DNA from: Ancalomicrobiaceae bacterium
GTDB taxonomy: Bacteria > Pseudomonadota > Alphaproteobacteria > Rhizobiales > Ancalomicrobiaceae
NCBI GenBank assembly: GCA_031291595.1
Contig: JARLIU010000201.1
Span: 1 to 47,800 of the forward strand
Reading direction: 5' to 3'
Length of the DNA stretch: 47,800 nt
A model generated the notes under the pieces. The model worked only from the letters and a program-made list of their open reading frames with translations. It did not search any database and was not told where the DNA came from. The position numbers and the translations under genes are program-made. Position 1 is the first letter of the stretch. The number at the start of each line of letters is the position of its first letter. Shown piece by piece: positions 23,916 to 32,573 of the stretch.

Positions 23916-25106
23916 TCAGGCCTCGCCCACCGTCCAGTGGATTTCCGGCGGCGCGATCGCGGCGGTCGCGTTGCGCCGGGAGACGCCGAGATGCGTGCGT
24001 GCCTCCGGCCGGTCGGCGGCAAACGGCGCGGCGGCGTCGAAATGCGCCGAGAACTTCGATGGCGCCGGGATTGGCGCGTCTGGGCGCAACAGGCCCTCGT
24101 CGCGCAGCGCCGTCCACAGTCTGGTCGGGATGACGGTCGACAGGATCTCGACGTTGCACCAGACCTCGTCCGGCGTGCGCGCGCCGGGGATGACCGAGAC
24201 GACTTGCGGATGGGTCAGGGGGAACCGCAGTGCCGCCTCGATCAATCGCACGCCATGGGCGAGGCAGACCTGCTCGATGCGGCCGACGCGATGGCGGATC
24301 GCCTCCGGGGCCGGGTCGTAGTTGTACATCGCTCCGGGCTTGGGGCCGGTCGCCAGGATGCCGGAGTTGTAGGGTCCGCCCACCACGATGCCGATGCCGC
24401 GTGCTTCGCACAACGGCAAGAAGCTCGTCAGCGCCTCCTGTTCCAACAGCGTGTAGCGGCCGGCTAGCAGGAACAGGTCGAAGTCGCCACGCTCGGCCAG
24501 CGTCTGGCAGACTTCCCATTCGTTCACCCCCGCGCCGAACGCCTTGATCACGCCTTCGTTGCGCAGGCGGACGAGCGCGCGATAGCCGCCGTCCATCAAC
24601 TCCTCGACGCGCGCATTGGAGGCATGGCGCGAGCCGTGCGACACCACGTCGACGTCGTGGACGTAGAGAATGTCGATGCGGTCGAGCCCCAGCCGTTCGA
24701 GCGACGCCTCGAACGAGCGCATCACCCCGTCATAGGAATAATCGTAGATTTGGCGACGGGTCGGCGTTTCGAAGAACTTGCCGATACCGGCGCATTGTTC
24801 CGGCCGGCACACTTCCAAGAGCCGGCCGACCTTCGACGACACGACGAAGTCGTCGCGCCGTTTTCCGCGAAAGAAGTGGTTGAGCCGGGTTTCGGCCAGG
24901 CCGAGTCCGTATTGCGGCGCGGTGTCGAAGTAGCGGCAGCCGGCCTCCCAGGCGGCATGCAGCGTCGCCTGGGCCGCCGCCTCGCTGAGCGGCTTGTAGA
25001 GATTGCCGACCGATGCCGAGCCGAAGCCGAGTTCGGCAAACGAGATCTCGTTGCCCGACCGGCATCGGAACGATCGGTGCCGGACTGCTGCGCCGCTGTC
25101 GTTCAT
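23916..25106 (-). CDS. Aldo/keto reductase (D-threo-aldose 1-dehydrogenase-like)
   Basis: This 396-residue aldo/keto reductase has the catalytic tetrad Asp61 and Tyr66 (DTAPQYGLGLAE), Lys92 (VVSSKVGRLL) and His151 (YVHDVD). The pattern matches L-fucose/D-threo-aldose dehydrogenases, which oxidise an aldose such as L-fucose or D-arabinose to its lactone with NAD(P). These enzymes usually end near LRPDAPIPAP at about residue 350; here an extra tail of about 45 residues follows. ATG at 25106 has GAGGAGG. It is 33 bases after the GntR gene, so they form an operon. Confidence 0.87.
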   Translation of the reverse strand: MNDSGAAVRHRSFRCRSGNEISFAELGFGSASVGNLYKPLSEAAAQATLHAAWEAGCRYFDTAPQYGLGLAETRLNHFFRGKRRDDFVVSSKVGRLLEVCRPEQCAGIGKFFETPTRRQIYDYSYDGVMRSFEASLERLGLDRIDILYVHDVDVVSHGSRHASNARVEELMDGGYRALVRLRNEGVIKAFGAGVNEWEVCQTLAERGDFDLFLLAGRYTLLEQEALTSFLPLCEARGIGIVVGGPYNSGILATGPKPGAMYNYDPAPEAIRHRVGRIEQVCLAHGVRLIEAALRFPLTHPQVVSVIPGARTPDEVWCNVEILSTVIPTRLWTALRDEGLLRPDAPIPAPSKFSAHFDAAAPFAADRPEARTHLGVSRRNATAAIAPPEIHWTVGEA

Positions 25107-25139
25107 CCGCGCCTCCTCATGCCTGCTTGGTCGGTTCCC

Positions 25140-25868
25140 TCAGTCCATCGGCTCGAAGACTTCGGGTCGAGATTTGGAGAATGCCACCAGTTCCGACATG
25201 ACGCGGTTCAAGTGCGCCGTCATGGCGACCGCAGCGCCTTCGCCGTCGCGCGCCACCATCGCTTCATAGACGTTGAGGTGGTCCGAATAGGTTGCCACAT
25301 ATCCGGGCATGCCCAACAGGATTCGGCGCGCCCGTTCGAGATTGGCACGCGCCGAATCGATCGTTGCCCGGACACGGCCATAGGCCAGGGCCTCCATCAG
25401 GATCCGGTGGAATTCGAGATCGAGCATGTGGAAGCCCTGCCGGTCGTCCGCGTCGATCGCCGACTGTTGGTAGCGCATGTTGCGTTCGAGATCGGTGAGC
25501 GTCGCCTCCGACGCCTGCGGCGCCAATTGCCGCACCGTCTCGGCCTCGAGCGCGCGCCGGATGAACATGCTCTCCTCGACATCCGAGATGCGGATCTTAG
25601 TTACCCGTGTGCCACGCTGCGGCAGGATCTCGACCAGACCTTCGGTCTGCAGCCGATTGAGCGCCTCGGACACCGGAAAGCGCGACACGCCGAGCCGTTC
25701 GCAGATGACGTGCTTGTTGATCAGCGCTCCCGGCGGCAGCCCCGACGTGACGATGGCGTCGCGCAGAACCGTGGTGACGTGATCTGTCGTGCCACCCCGC
25801 GTCGGCAGATTGATGGGCGCCAGAAAGGCGTAGGCGTCGGTGATGTTCGCGTCTTCGATCATGTGCAT
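25140..25868 (-). CDS. GntR family (FCD) transcriptional regulator
   Basis: This 242-residue regulator has an N-terminal winged helix (VTTVLRDAIVTSGLPPGALINKH, then CERLGVSRFPVSEALNRLQTEGLV) and a C-terminal all-helical FCD ligand domain (from about residue 95) with metal-site candidates in LDLEFHRIL and a late TAHLNRV histidine. FCD regulators usually repress sugar-acid catabolic genes and respond to a pathway acid. It precedes the aldose dehydrogenase gene and is divergent from the UxaA-type dehydratase. Its ATG directly abuts an operator-like sequence, so the message may be leaderless. Confidence 0.93.
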   Translation of the reverse strand: MHMIEDANITDAYAFLAPINLPTRGGTTDHVTTVLRDAIVTSGLPPGALINKHVICERLGVSRFPVSEALNRLQTEGLVEILPQRGTRVTKIRISDVEESMFIRRALEAETVRQLAPQASEATLTDLERNMRYQQSAIDADDRQGFHMLDLEFHRILMEALAYGRVRATIDSARANLERARRILLGMPGYVATYSDHLNVYEAMVARDGEGAAVAMTAHLNRVMSELVAFSKSRPEVFEPMD

Positions 25869-25902
25869 TGTAGCATGTTAGTAGTTCATGGTACGACGTC
25901 AA
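25869..25902 (-). promoter_or_regulatory. Promoter and operator candidate at the GntR gene start
   Basis: On the minus strand TTGACG (plus 25897-25902) is followed after 16 bases by TAACAT. The overlapping 15-mer TACTAACATGCTACA (25869-25883) matches the site before the sugar ABC operon at 10 of 15 bases, including CTAACATG. It ends immediately before the GntR ATG, and could also control the divergent dehydratase gene. Confidence 0.5.
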
Positions 25903-25973
25903 CCTCGCCGTTACATGCGGCCTGCCAAGACCGTCGGTCCGGCGAGTTCGCCTAGACAAAAGGATGAGAAACG

Positions 25974-27503
25974 ATGGCGGTTGCCAAAGAGCCGCGTACC
26001 CTACGCCTTCACCCGCGCGATTCCGTCGTCATCGCCGTCGATGCCGTCGATGCGGGTGTCGTCACCGGCGAAGGCGTGACGGCGCTCGTACGGATACCGC
26101 GAGGCCACAAAATGGCAACCGTGCGCATTGCAGCCGGCGAGCCGATCGTGAAGTTCGGTCAGATCATCGGCTTCGCCTCCGCCGATATCCTTCCTGGCGA
26201 TTACGTCCATACGCACAACTGCGATTTTCAACATTTTGAACGTGACCACGACCAACATGTCGGCGCCGCGGTCACCGAACTGCTGCCGCCGGAGGCGCGC
26301 GCCACCTTCCAGGGCTACCGCCGTCCGACCGGCCGGGCAGGCACCCGCAACTACGTCGCGGTGATGACCAGCGTCAACTGCTCGGCCACCGTCGCCCGCT
26401 TCATGGTCGAGGCGGTCAACCGCTCCGGCATTCTGGCCGACTACCCATCGGTCGACGGCGTCGTCTCCTTCGTGCACGGCACGGGCTGCGGCATGGCCGG
26501 CCAGGGGGAGGGCTTCGAGATCCTGAAGCGCACCCAGTGGGGCTATTCCACCAACCCGAACATCGCTGCGGTGCTGCTGGTCGGACTCGGCTGCGAGGTG
26601 TTCCAGATCGGCCGGATGAAATCGGAATATGGCATCGTCGAGGGCGATCATTTCCAGACGATGACGATCCAGGAGAGTGGCGGCACCCGGCGTAGCATCG
26701 AACTGGGGCTGGAGCGCATCAAAGAGCTGCTGCCGTTCGCCGCCAAGGCGCGGCGCGAGACCGTATCGGCGGCCGATCTCATCGTCGGCCTGCAGTGCGG
26801 CGGCTCGGACGGCTATTCCGGCATCACGGCCAATCCCGCCCTGGGCGTCGCCGCCGACATGCTGGTTAGCCACGGCGGCACGGCGATCCTCTCGGAGACC
26901 TCCGAGATCTACGGCGCCGAACATCTGCTGACCGGCCGCGCCGTAACGCCCGAGGTGGCCGACAAGCTGATGCAGCGCGTGCATTGGTGGGAGGACTATT
27001 GCGCCAAGTTCGGCGGCTCGATGGATAACAACCCGTCCCCCGGCAACAAGGCCGGCGGGCTGACCACCATCCTGGAAAAGTCGCTCGGCGCCGCCGCCAA
27101 GGGCGGCACCTCGCCGCTCCGGGCCGTCTACGAATACGCCGAGCGGGTTACGGACAACGGTCTCGTGTTCATGGACACGCCCGGCTACGACCCTGTCTCG
27201 GCAACCGGCCAGGTCGCGGGCGGCGCCAATATGATTGCCTTTACCACCGGGCGCGGTTCGGCCTTCGGCTGCAAGCCGGCGCCGTCCATCAAGCTCGCCA
27301 CCAATTCCGACCTCTACCGCCGCATGACCGACGACATGGACGTCAACTGCGGCGATATCATCGACGGCGTCAGTCTGGAGGACAAGGGCCGGGAGATCTT
27401 CGAATTGATGCTGAAAATCGCTTCGGGCGAGCGCACCAAGTCGGAACTTCTCGGTTATGGCGACAATGAGTTTGTCCCCTGGCAGGTCGGTGCGGTGATG
27501 TGA
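25974..27503 (+). CDS. UxaA-family sugar-acid dehydratase
   Basis: This 509-residue protein has an N-terminal SAF domain (residues about 10-85, ending YVHTHNCDF) and the long altronate/galactarate dehydratase domain with GYRRPTGRAGTRNYVAV, NCSATVARF, HGTGCGMAG, LQCGGSDGYSGITANPALG and CKPAPSIKLATNS. The cysteines probably hold iron. UxaA-family enzymes dehydrate altronate, galactarate, L-galactonate or related acids to 2-keto-3-deoxy acids. It probably acts after the aldose dehydrogenase encoded divergently. ATG follows AAAAGGATGAG. Full-length, with SAF and catalytic parts in one chain. Confidence 0.92.
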   Translation: MAVAKEPRTLRLHPRDSVVIAVDAVDAGVVTGEGVTALVRIPRGHKMATVRIAAGEPIVKFGQIIGFASADILPGDYVHTHNCDFQHFERDHDQHVGAAVTELLPPEARATFQGYRRPTGRAGTRNYVAVMTSVNCSATVARFMVEAVNRSGILADYPSVDGVVSFVHGTGCGMAGQGEGFEILKRTQWGYSTNPNIAAVLLVGLGCEVFQIGRMKSEYGIVEGDHFQTMTIQESGGTRRSIELGLERIKELLPFAAKARRETVSAADLIVGLQCGGSDGYSGITANPALGVAADMLVSHGGTAILSETSEIYGAEHLLTGRAVTPEVADKLMQRVHWWEDYCAKFGGSMDNNPSPGNKAGGLTTILEKSLGAAAKGGTSPLRAVYEYAERVTDNGLVFMDTPGYDPVSATGQVAGGANMIAFTTGRGSAFGCKPAPSIKLATNSDLYRRMTDDMDVNCGDIIDGVSLEDKGREIFELMLKIASGERTKSELLGYGDNEFVPWQVGAVM

Positions 27504-27841
27504 CGCCTCCGGCCGGGGGGGCTATCCGGCGCGCCATCGCTTACGGCGAGGCTCGCCACCGCGGTCTTCTTCGTCATGGAGCGAATCAGCTGTCTGGCGG
27601 AGTATCCGATCGCCCACGGCCCGGATCGTTTCGGCAACCGATGGCCGGCAGCGCAGTTGGTCCGGCCACTCACGCAAAAGTTGATTCGGCGCCCCTGTGT
27701 GTCGGTCGAATAACACTTCTCCATCCGCAGGTTGCGGCAAAATTCGGCAGAAAGCCGTGTCGCTACCATGCCGCCTTCCCCTGGACACCCGATCCGCGCG
27801 ATATTAACAGGAGTTGTATCTTCCAAAGCTCGGGTGCGGGG
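27504..27841. other. Intergenic region without recognised gene
   Basis: These 338 bases lie between the dehydratase gene and the S24-type regulator, both on the plus strand. No convincing gene, promoter boxes or terminator hairpin was recognised. Confidence 0.4.
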
Positions 27842-28489
27842 TTGGCTCGCGACGGTTCACCTCTCCTGGAACATGAAAGCCTGTGGGCCGCGATCGATTC
27901 TATCGCGGCGATGTTCGGGCTCACGCCGTCGGGATTGGCGCGCCGCGCCGGTCTCAATGCGACCAGCTTCAACAAGTCCAAGCGCTATGGCAGCGACGGC
28001 CGTCCGCGCTGGCCGTCGACCGAATCGATTGCCAAAGTGCTCGATGCCACCGGCCTCGGCGTCCCCGCTTTCCTGGTGCTGGTCGGCGGTGCCGCGCTGA
28101 CCGATGGCGGTCGCAACGGCGCTGTATCCCCGCTCGCGCTGCCGGACGGGTTTGCCGACGACGGCGCGGGTCCCTTTGCCGATGCGGCGCCCGGCTTCGC
28201 CCTGCCGCTGCACCTCGACGCGCCGCTGCTCGCCGTGGAGGTGAAGGATGGCTCTGCCCTGCCGCTGTACCGGCCCGGCGACCGGCTGATCGCCTCGCGG
28301 GCTGCCAAGGCCGAAAAGGGCGACCGCATCATCCTGTCGATGCTCGACGGACGCATGCTGATCCGCGCGCTGATGATCCGCACCCGGCGAACGCTGACCG
28401 TCAGCGCGCTGGCCGACGAACAGGCGTGCGAAGTGCTCCGGCTGGTTGATGTTGCCTGGACCGCCCGCATCCTCTGGGCCAGCCAATAG
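27842..28489 (+). CDS. HTH/S24-domain transcriptional regulator
   Basis: This protein of about 215 residues has an N-terminal Cro/C1-like helix-turn-helix (WAAIDSIAAMFGLTPSGLARRAGLNATSFNKSKRY, then RPRWPSTESIAKVLDATGL) and a C-terminal peptidase S24-like domain (VEVKDGSALPLYRPGDRLIASR, KGDRIIL). The form is common in alphaproteobacteria as a LexA/C1-like regulator whose autoproteolytic residues are often lost; the serine is present in DGSALPLY. No ATG fits: TTG at 27842 after GGTGCGGGG is chosen, with CTG at 27866 nearer the conserved start. No phage genes adjoin it. Confidence 0.82.
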   Translation: MARDGSPLLEHESLWAAIDSIAAMFGLTPSGLARRAGLNATSFNKSKRYGSDGRPRWPSTESIAKVLDATGLGVPAFLVLVGGAALTDGGRNGAVSPLALPDGFADDGAGPFADAAPGFALPLHLDAPLLAVEVKDGSALPLYRPGDRLIASRAAKAEKGDRIILSMLDGRMLIRALMIRTRRTLTVSALADEQACEVLRLVDVAWTARILWASQ

Positions 28490-28665
28490 AGCCGCGGTGG
28501 CAGCGTTCGGAGCGATCGCAGCCGCGCTTCCGTTCGGGGGCTTCCGGATACGCATCGGGCGCCACGATGGAGCCCCATCGCCGCGCCCGGCCAAACGTCG
28601 TCGATGCAAACCCGAGCCGTCGGTTCAGCGCCCGTATCGCGCCGAGCCAACAGACTGGCAACCGA

Positions 28666-29295
28666 TCACTCGGTCTGTTGTGCCTTGTGCTGGGCGTCCT
28701 TCAGCTGCTCTTCGAGCGTCTTACGCTTCTGCTGGATCTCGGACACGATCGCCTGCGCCCGCTTCTTGATCTCATCCGGCTCCAGCGGCTTGCCTTCGTT
28801 GGCCGCCTTGAAGCTGTCGAGCCCGAAGTTGAAGCTGACGGGGTTGGCGGCCTGACCCGTCGTGCCGATGGCCAGCGTCTTGCCCTTCTTCATGGCGGCG
28901 AATGTGGCATCCGACAACAGCATCTCAGAGATGCAGCCGTCCGGAGCACAGAAGGCGTACTTGGCCTCCTCCGGCTTGTTCTGGTCGATCTGCACCTTGA
29001 TGCCCGGCTGCAGCAGCATGCCGGTCGGCACGATCATGCGAGCGATGCGGCGGGCTTCGCCCGAAAGTTCCAGCACCATGAAGGTGGCGAGAAACTGCCC
29101 GTCGGGCGTCCTCAGCTCATACGCCGTCTGGCAGAGTTCCTTCTTGGCCTTCTCGTCCTTCTGGCAGATCTTGATCCAGCCATCGGTCGGGGTATCGGCC
29201 GCCAGCGCGGATCCGACGGCCATACCGGGCAGCGTCGCCGCCGCCGTGACGACCGTCATGCACAGACGCTTCACCAAGCCCTTCAGAAATGCCAT
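28666..29295 (-). CDS. Invasion-associated locus B (IalB) family protein
   Basis: This 209-residue secreted protein has a signal peptide (to about residue 33, SALAADT). The IalB domain follows: WIKICQKDEKAKKELCQTAYEL, MVPTGMLLQPGIKVQID, and YAFCAPDGCISEMLLSD, with four cysteines likely in two disulfides. A charged coiled coil (residues about 175-209, with IQQKRKTLEEQLKDAQ) ends the protein. IalB proteins are periplasmic in Hyphomicrobiales; outside Bartonella they have no set role, and the name does not imply pathogenicity. GGAAGGA precedes the ATG. Confidence 0.88.
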   Translation of the reverse strand: MAFLKGLVKRLCMTVVTAAATLPGMAVGSALAADTPTDGWIKICQKDEKAKKELCQTAYELRTPDGQFLATFMVLELSGEARRIARMIVPTGMLLQPGIKVQIDQNKPEEAKYAFCAPDGCISEMLLSDATFAAMKKGKTLAIGTTGQAANPVSFNFGLDSFKAANEGKPLEPDEIKKRAQAIVSEIQQKRKTLEEQLKDAQHKAQQTE

Positions 29296-29619
29296 GTTCG
29301 TCCTTCCCGACGTATCGATCGCCCCGGCCCGACTGACCACCGGCGGTGGGTGCTTGAGAGCGCCCGACAGCTGGACACCCGCCTTTCGGAAACCTGATAT
29401 TAAGCAACAGGCCGAAAGACCGCAGCGACGTATTAGCCGGCCAGCCGCCCCGATTCAATGGGGCAAAATGGTTGACGACGGTAGGTGACGCGGATTTGCG
29501 GCGACATGGTGGCGAGCCGCCGCCCGGCTTGCCCTCGAGCGCTGCCAGGCTTTCGGCAAGCCGGACCGTGTGACCATTCGGACACGCGTCGCCGTTACCG
29601 CTGCTGCCAGCCAAGCGTC
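29296..29619. other. Intergenic region between ialB-like and esterase genes
   Basis: These 324 bases separate two minus-strand genes. I see no gene here; open frames on either strand lack protein patterns. It should contain the promoter of the ialB-like gene. Confidence 0.4.
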
Positions 29620-30591
29620 TCAGCCGGCGCCGGAAGCGATGCGGCGGAGGAATTCGTCCATCCGCCGGTGACTTTCGGCAGCCAGACGCGTGTCGAATCC
29701 CTGGAACACATGCACGCCGCCGGGGAACACCGCCAGATCGGCCTCGTTGCCAGCTGCCTGCCAGCGCGCCGCCATGAACAGCGAATCGTCCAACAGGCAA
29801 TCCTTGGTGCCGACGGAGAACAGCGCCGGCGGCAGCCCGTCAAGCTTGGCGTGGATGGGTGAGATATCCGGATCGGCGGTCGAGCCGCCGCGCAACAGAA
29901 AATGGCGGACGAACATCTCGACGTCGCGGGTGTTGAGGATGAGGCGGCTCCCGCCCCAGGACCGCGCACTCGGCGTCAGGTTGAGATCGTAGACCCCGGC
30001 GACCAGATTGGCGCCGGCAAAGGGTGTCAGCCCGTGCCGGTCGCGCAGGCGTAAGAGCGTGACCACGGACAGATGCGCGCCGGCCGATTCGCCGCCGATG
30101 GCGAGCACGGTGGTACCGAATACGTCGACCGCCGAGCGGGCGAGCCACAGCGCCGCTGCCTCGCAGTCGTCGGGCCCCTTCGGATAGGGATGCTCCGGCG
30201 CCAGCCGGTAGTCGATCGAAACGCCGGCAAAGCCGCACGCGTCGGCGATGTGCTCGAGGCGCGGGTCGGCCTGGTCCGCTGTTCCCCATACCCAGCCGCC
30301 GCCATGGATGTGCAGATAGACGCCTGTTGTCGTGCCCGCCGCCGGGCGGATGATGCGCAAGCCGATCGGACCGTGCGGGCCCTCGATCGTCAGCGTCTCG
30401 GCCCGCGGCGAGCGCGGCGCCAAAGGGAAGGGACCGAGGCCGAGCGCCCGCATCGCGCGGATATCGCGCGGCTCGAACGTCCAGGGGTCTTCCGTTGCCT
30501 CGATCTTGGCCAGTATTTCTGCGTTGAGTGCGCGGGTCTCGGGATCGATTGCCTCGTCCGAGAACAGGCGGGGGTCGATGGTGACGGCCAT
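29620..30591 (-). CDS. Alpha/beta hydrolase (HSL-type esterase)
   Basis: This 323-residue cytoplasmic hydrolase of the hormone-sensitive lipase group has the oxyanion-hole motif HIHGGGW (residues 94-100) and the nucleophile motif GGESAG with Ser169. Later come the acid in VGTKDCLLDDS and the histidine in FPGGVHVFQGF. DYRLAPEHPYP is also characteristic. It likely cleaves short-chain carboxylic esters. The ATG at 30591 has AGGAGG 12 bases upstream; an earlier in-frame ATG directly abuts that AGGAGG, so it is unlikely to be used. It is divergent from the antiporter gene. Confidence 0.9.
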   Translation of the reverse strand: MAVTIDPRLFSDEAIDPETRALNAEILAKIEATEDPWTFEPRDIRAMRALGLGPFPLAPRSPRAETLTIEGPHGPIGLRIIRPAAGTTTGVYLHIHGGGWVWGTADQADPRLEHIADACGFAGVSIDYRLAPEHPYPKGPDDCEAAALWLARSAVDVFGTTVLAIGGESAGAHLSVVTLLRLRDRHGLTPFAGANLVAGVYDLNLTPSARSWGGSRLILNTRDVEMFVRHFLLRGGSTADPDISPIHAKLDGLPPALFSVGTKDCLLDDSLFMAARWQAAGNEADLAVFPGGVHVFQGFDTRLAAESHRRMDEFLRRIASGAG

Positions 30592-30793
30592 TGACTGTCT
30601 CATCCTCCTAACATCGCTTTCGCTGCGCGGGCGCGTCGCGCGCCGACCCGGCGGTTGCGACCGATGCTGCGGCGATCCGGCCTCGCATGTGGCCGAATTG
30701 GCAGCATTGCGGACCATCCTCCGTGCAGTCCGTTGACGTTGCCCGGTCGATATGAAACCGTTGCGCCGGTTGCAGTTGACCCTAACAGGCGAC

Positions 30794-32086
30794 ATGTCGA
30801 ACGTCATCACTGCGCATCTCGATCCGACGGCCGTACTTCTGCTGCAGGGTACGATTGTCCTCTTCGTGCCGTTCGCGCTTTGGTATGCTCTGTCGCTCGG
30901 CCGCTTCTTTCCGCTCGCCGCCATCCAGATCTTCGCCGGCATCCTGTTGGGCCCGTCGATCTTCGGCTCGGTCGCGCCCGACATCTACAAGATGCTGTTT
31001 TCGGCGGAATTGCAGGGCGGGGTCAACGCGCTTGCGGCTTTCGCCGTGATTCTGTTCGGCTTCAAGGCTGGCACCGAGACCGACATCGACCAGATCGCCG
31101 ACGGTGGCCCGACCGTGGTGGCGGTCGGCTTTGGCGGTTTCTTCGTCACGCTGGCCATCGGCGCCGCCTTCGGCCACGCCGTTGCCGTGGCATTCCCGGC
31201 AACCGTCGGCATTGGCGGCGTTCCGCTGTTCACCATCGCCTTCGGCCTCGTCATCGCCGCCTCGGCGCTGCCGATGCTGACCTCGATCTGCCGCGACGTC
31301 GGGTTGATCCGCACCAGGGTCGGCGCCCTGGCGCTCGCCTCGACCGGCATGAGCGAAGTGCTGCTGTGGGGCGGAATCGCCGCCATCCTGCCGTTCTGCA
31401 GCCGGCGCTGGGAGGGAGCGGACGCCGCGCTGTGGGCGATTGCCTCCGGCGTCGTCTCCGTGCTGTTCGTCCGGTTCATTGCCGGGCCGATCCTGTTGCG
31501 CCTTGTCGATCGCGGCACGCCGGAGCGGGTGATCATGAGCGCCGTCATGATCCTGTTGTTCGCGGTCTCGGCGACGACCTTGACCTTCGGCCTGCATCAC
31601 ATGTTGGGGGCCTTCATCGTCGGACTGTTCCTGCCCGAACGGGTCAGGCATCTGGCCGCCGACCGGCTGGACATCCCGACTGCTCTGGTGCTGATGCCGT
31701 TCTTCTTCCTCTCCATCGGCCTGAAGACCAGCTTCTCCTTGACCGATCACGCGGCGTGGACGGTGTTCGTTCTGGGGCTGACCGCCTGCATCGGCGGGCG
31801 CGTGCTGTCGTCCGCCGTCGCCGCGCGCCTGACGGGCGAATCCTGGCCGGCCGGCATCGCCATCGGCTTTCTCATGCAGACCAAGGGGCTGATGGGCCTC
31901 GTCGTGGTCTCGGCTTTTGCCGATCGCGGCCTGTTCGGCGCGCCGGCGGTGTCCGCCCTCGTAGTGATGACGGTGGTCTCCACCTCGCTGACCATGCCGG
32001 TATGCAACCTGATCGTCGCCGGCTTCGGCGAACGATTGGGTCTGCAGGTCAAGCCGCGACCGCAGCCGGATACGTCGTCGAACTGA
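30794..32086 (+). CDS. Cation:proton antiporter (CPA2 family)
   Basis: This membrane protein of 430 residues has about 12 hydrophobic helices and Na+/H+ exchanger features of the CPA2/KefB group: IFAGILLGPSIFG, FAVILFGFKAGTETD, ALASTGMSEVLLWG and GIAIGFLMQTKGLMGLVV. It would exchange Na+ or K+ for protons across the inner membrane. No RCK/TrkA-N regulatory domain follows, so it is the short form. The ATG at 30794 is preceded by ACAGGCGAC; an in-frame ATG at 30752 would add 14 residues. The gene stands alone. Confidence 0.9.
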   Translation: MSNVITAHLDPTAVLLLQGTIVLFVPFALWYALSLGRFFPLAAIQIFAGILLGPSIFGSVAPDIYKMLFSAELQGGVNALAAFAVILFGFKAGTETDIDQIADGGPTVVAVGFGGFFVTLAIGAAFGHAVAVAFPATVGIGGVPLFTIAFGLVIAASALPMLTSICRDVGLIRTRVGALALASTGMSEVLLWGGIAAILPFCSRRWEGADAALWAIASGVVSVLFVRFIAGPILLRLVDRGTPERVIMSAVMILLFAVSATTLTFGLHHMLGAFIVGLFLPERVRHLAADRLDIPTALVLMPFFFLSIGLKTSFSLTDHAAWTVFVLGLTACIGGRVLSSAVAARLTGESWPAGIAIGFLMQTKGLMGLVVVSAFADRGLFGAPAVSALVVMTVVSTSLTMPVCNLIVAGFGERLGLQVKPRPQPDTSSN

Positions 32087-32135
32087 CGGGCGCCGCGATG
32101 GCTTGCCCGGGGTTCTGCCCGGGCGGCGCCAGCCG

Positions 32136-32573
32136 TCACAGCGCCTCGATCAGCACCGTCGTCGTGCCAATCTCGATGGTATCGCCGATGTGGATCGGCG
32201 CCTTGCCGGTCACCACGGTGCCGTTGACGACGACCGGGTTGACCTTGCCGCCGTCGAGGATCTGCATCGAGCCGTCGCGGTCGTCGATGACGATGACCGC
32301 GTGCTGCTTGCGCGAGATCGTGTCATCGCCGAAATCGAGCGGCACACGGTTCGATGTCTCCCGGCCGATCGAATTGGTGCCGGGATAGACGGGACGCGCA
32401 TTGCCCGCGCCGGGCCCGCCGACGATCACCAGCTTGGCGTACGGCGGCTTCGACTTCTGCGTGACGAAATAGGTGCCGAGGTCGTCGGTATCGCCGGCCA
32501 CGCGCTCCACGTCGCCGGCCTTCAGATGCTGTGCGACCCGGGTGCTCTCGTCCCGCGGACCTGAACCCGTCAT
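32136..32573 (-). CDS. FHA-domain protein (soluble)
   Basis: This 145-residue protein is largely one forkhead-associated domain: VYPGTNSIGRETSNRVPLDFGDDTISRKQHAVIV contains the conserved GR, the S/R-H-like contact (SRKQH) and is followed by DGSMQILDGGKVNPVVVNG (the NG turn). FHA domains bind phosphothreonine peptides. No transmembrane segment is present. A second FHA gene lies upstream on the same strand. No Ser/Thr kinase, phosphatase or type VI secretion gene adjoins, so the signalling partner is unknown. Confidence 0.88.
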   Translation of the reverse strand: MTGSGPRDESTRVAQHLKAGDVERVAGDTDDLGTYFVTQKSKPPYAKLVIVGGPGAGNARPVYPGTNSIGRETSNRVPLDFGDDTISRKQHAVIVIDDRDGSMQILDGGKVNPVVVNGTVVTGKAPIHIGDTIEIGTTTVLIEAL

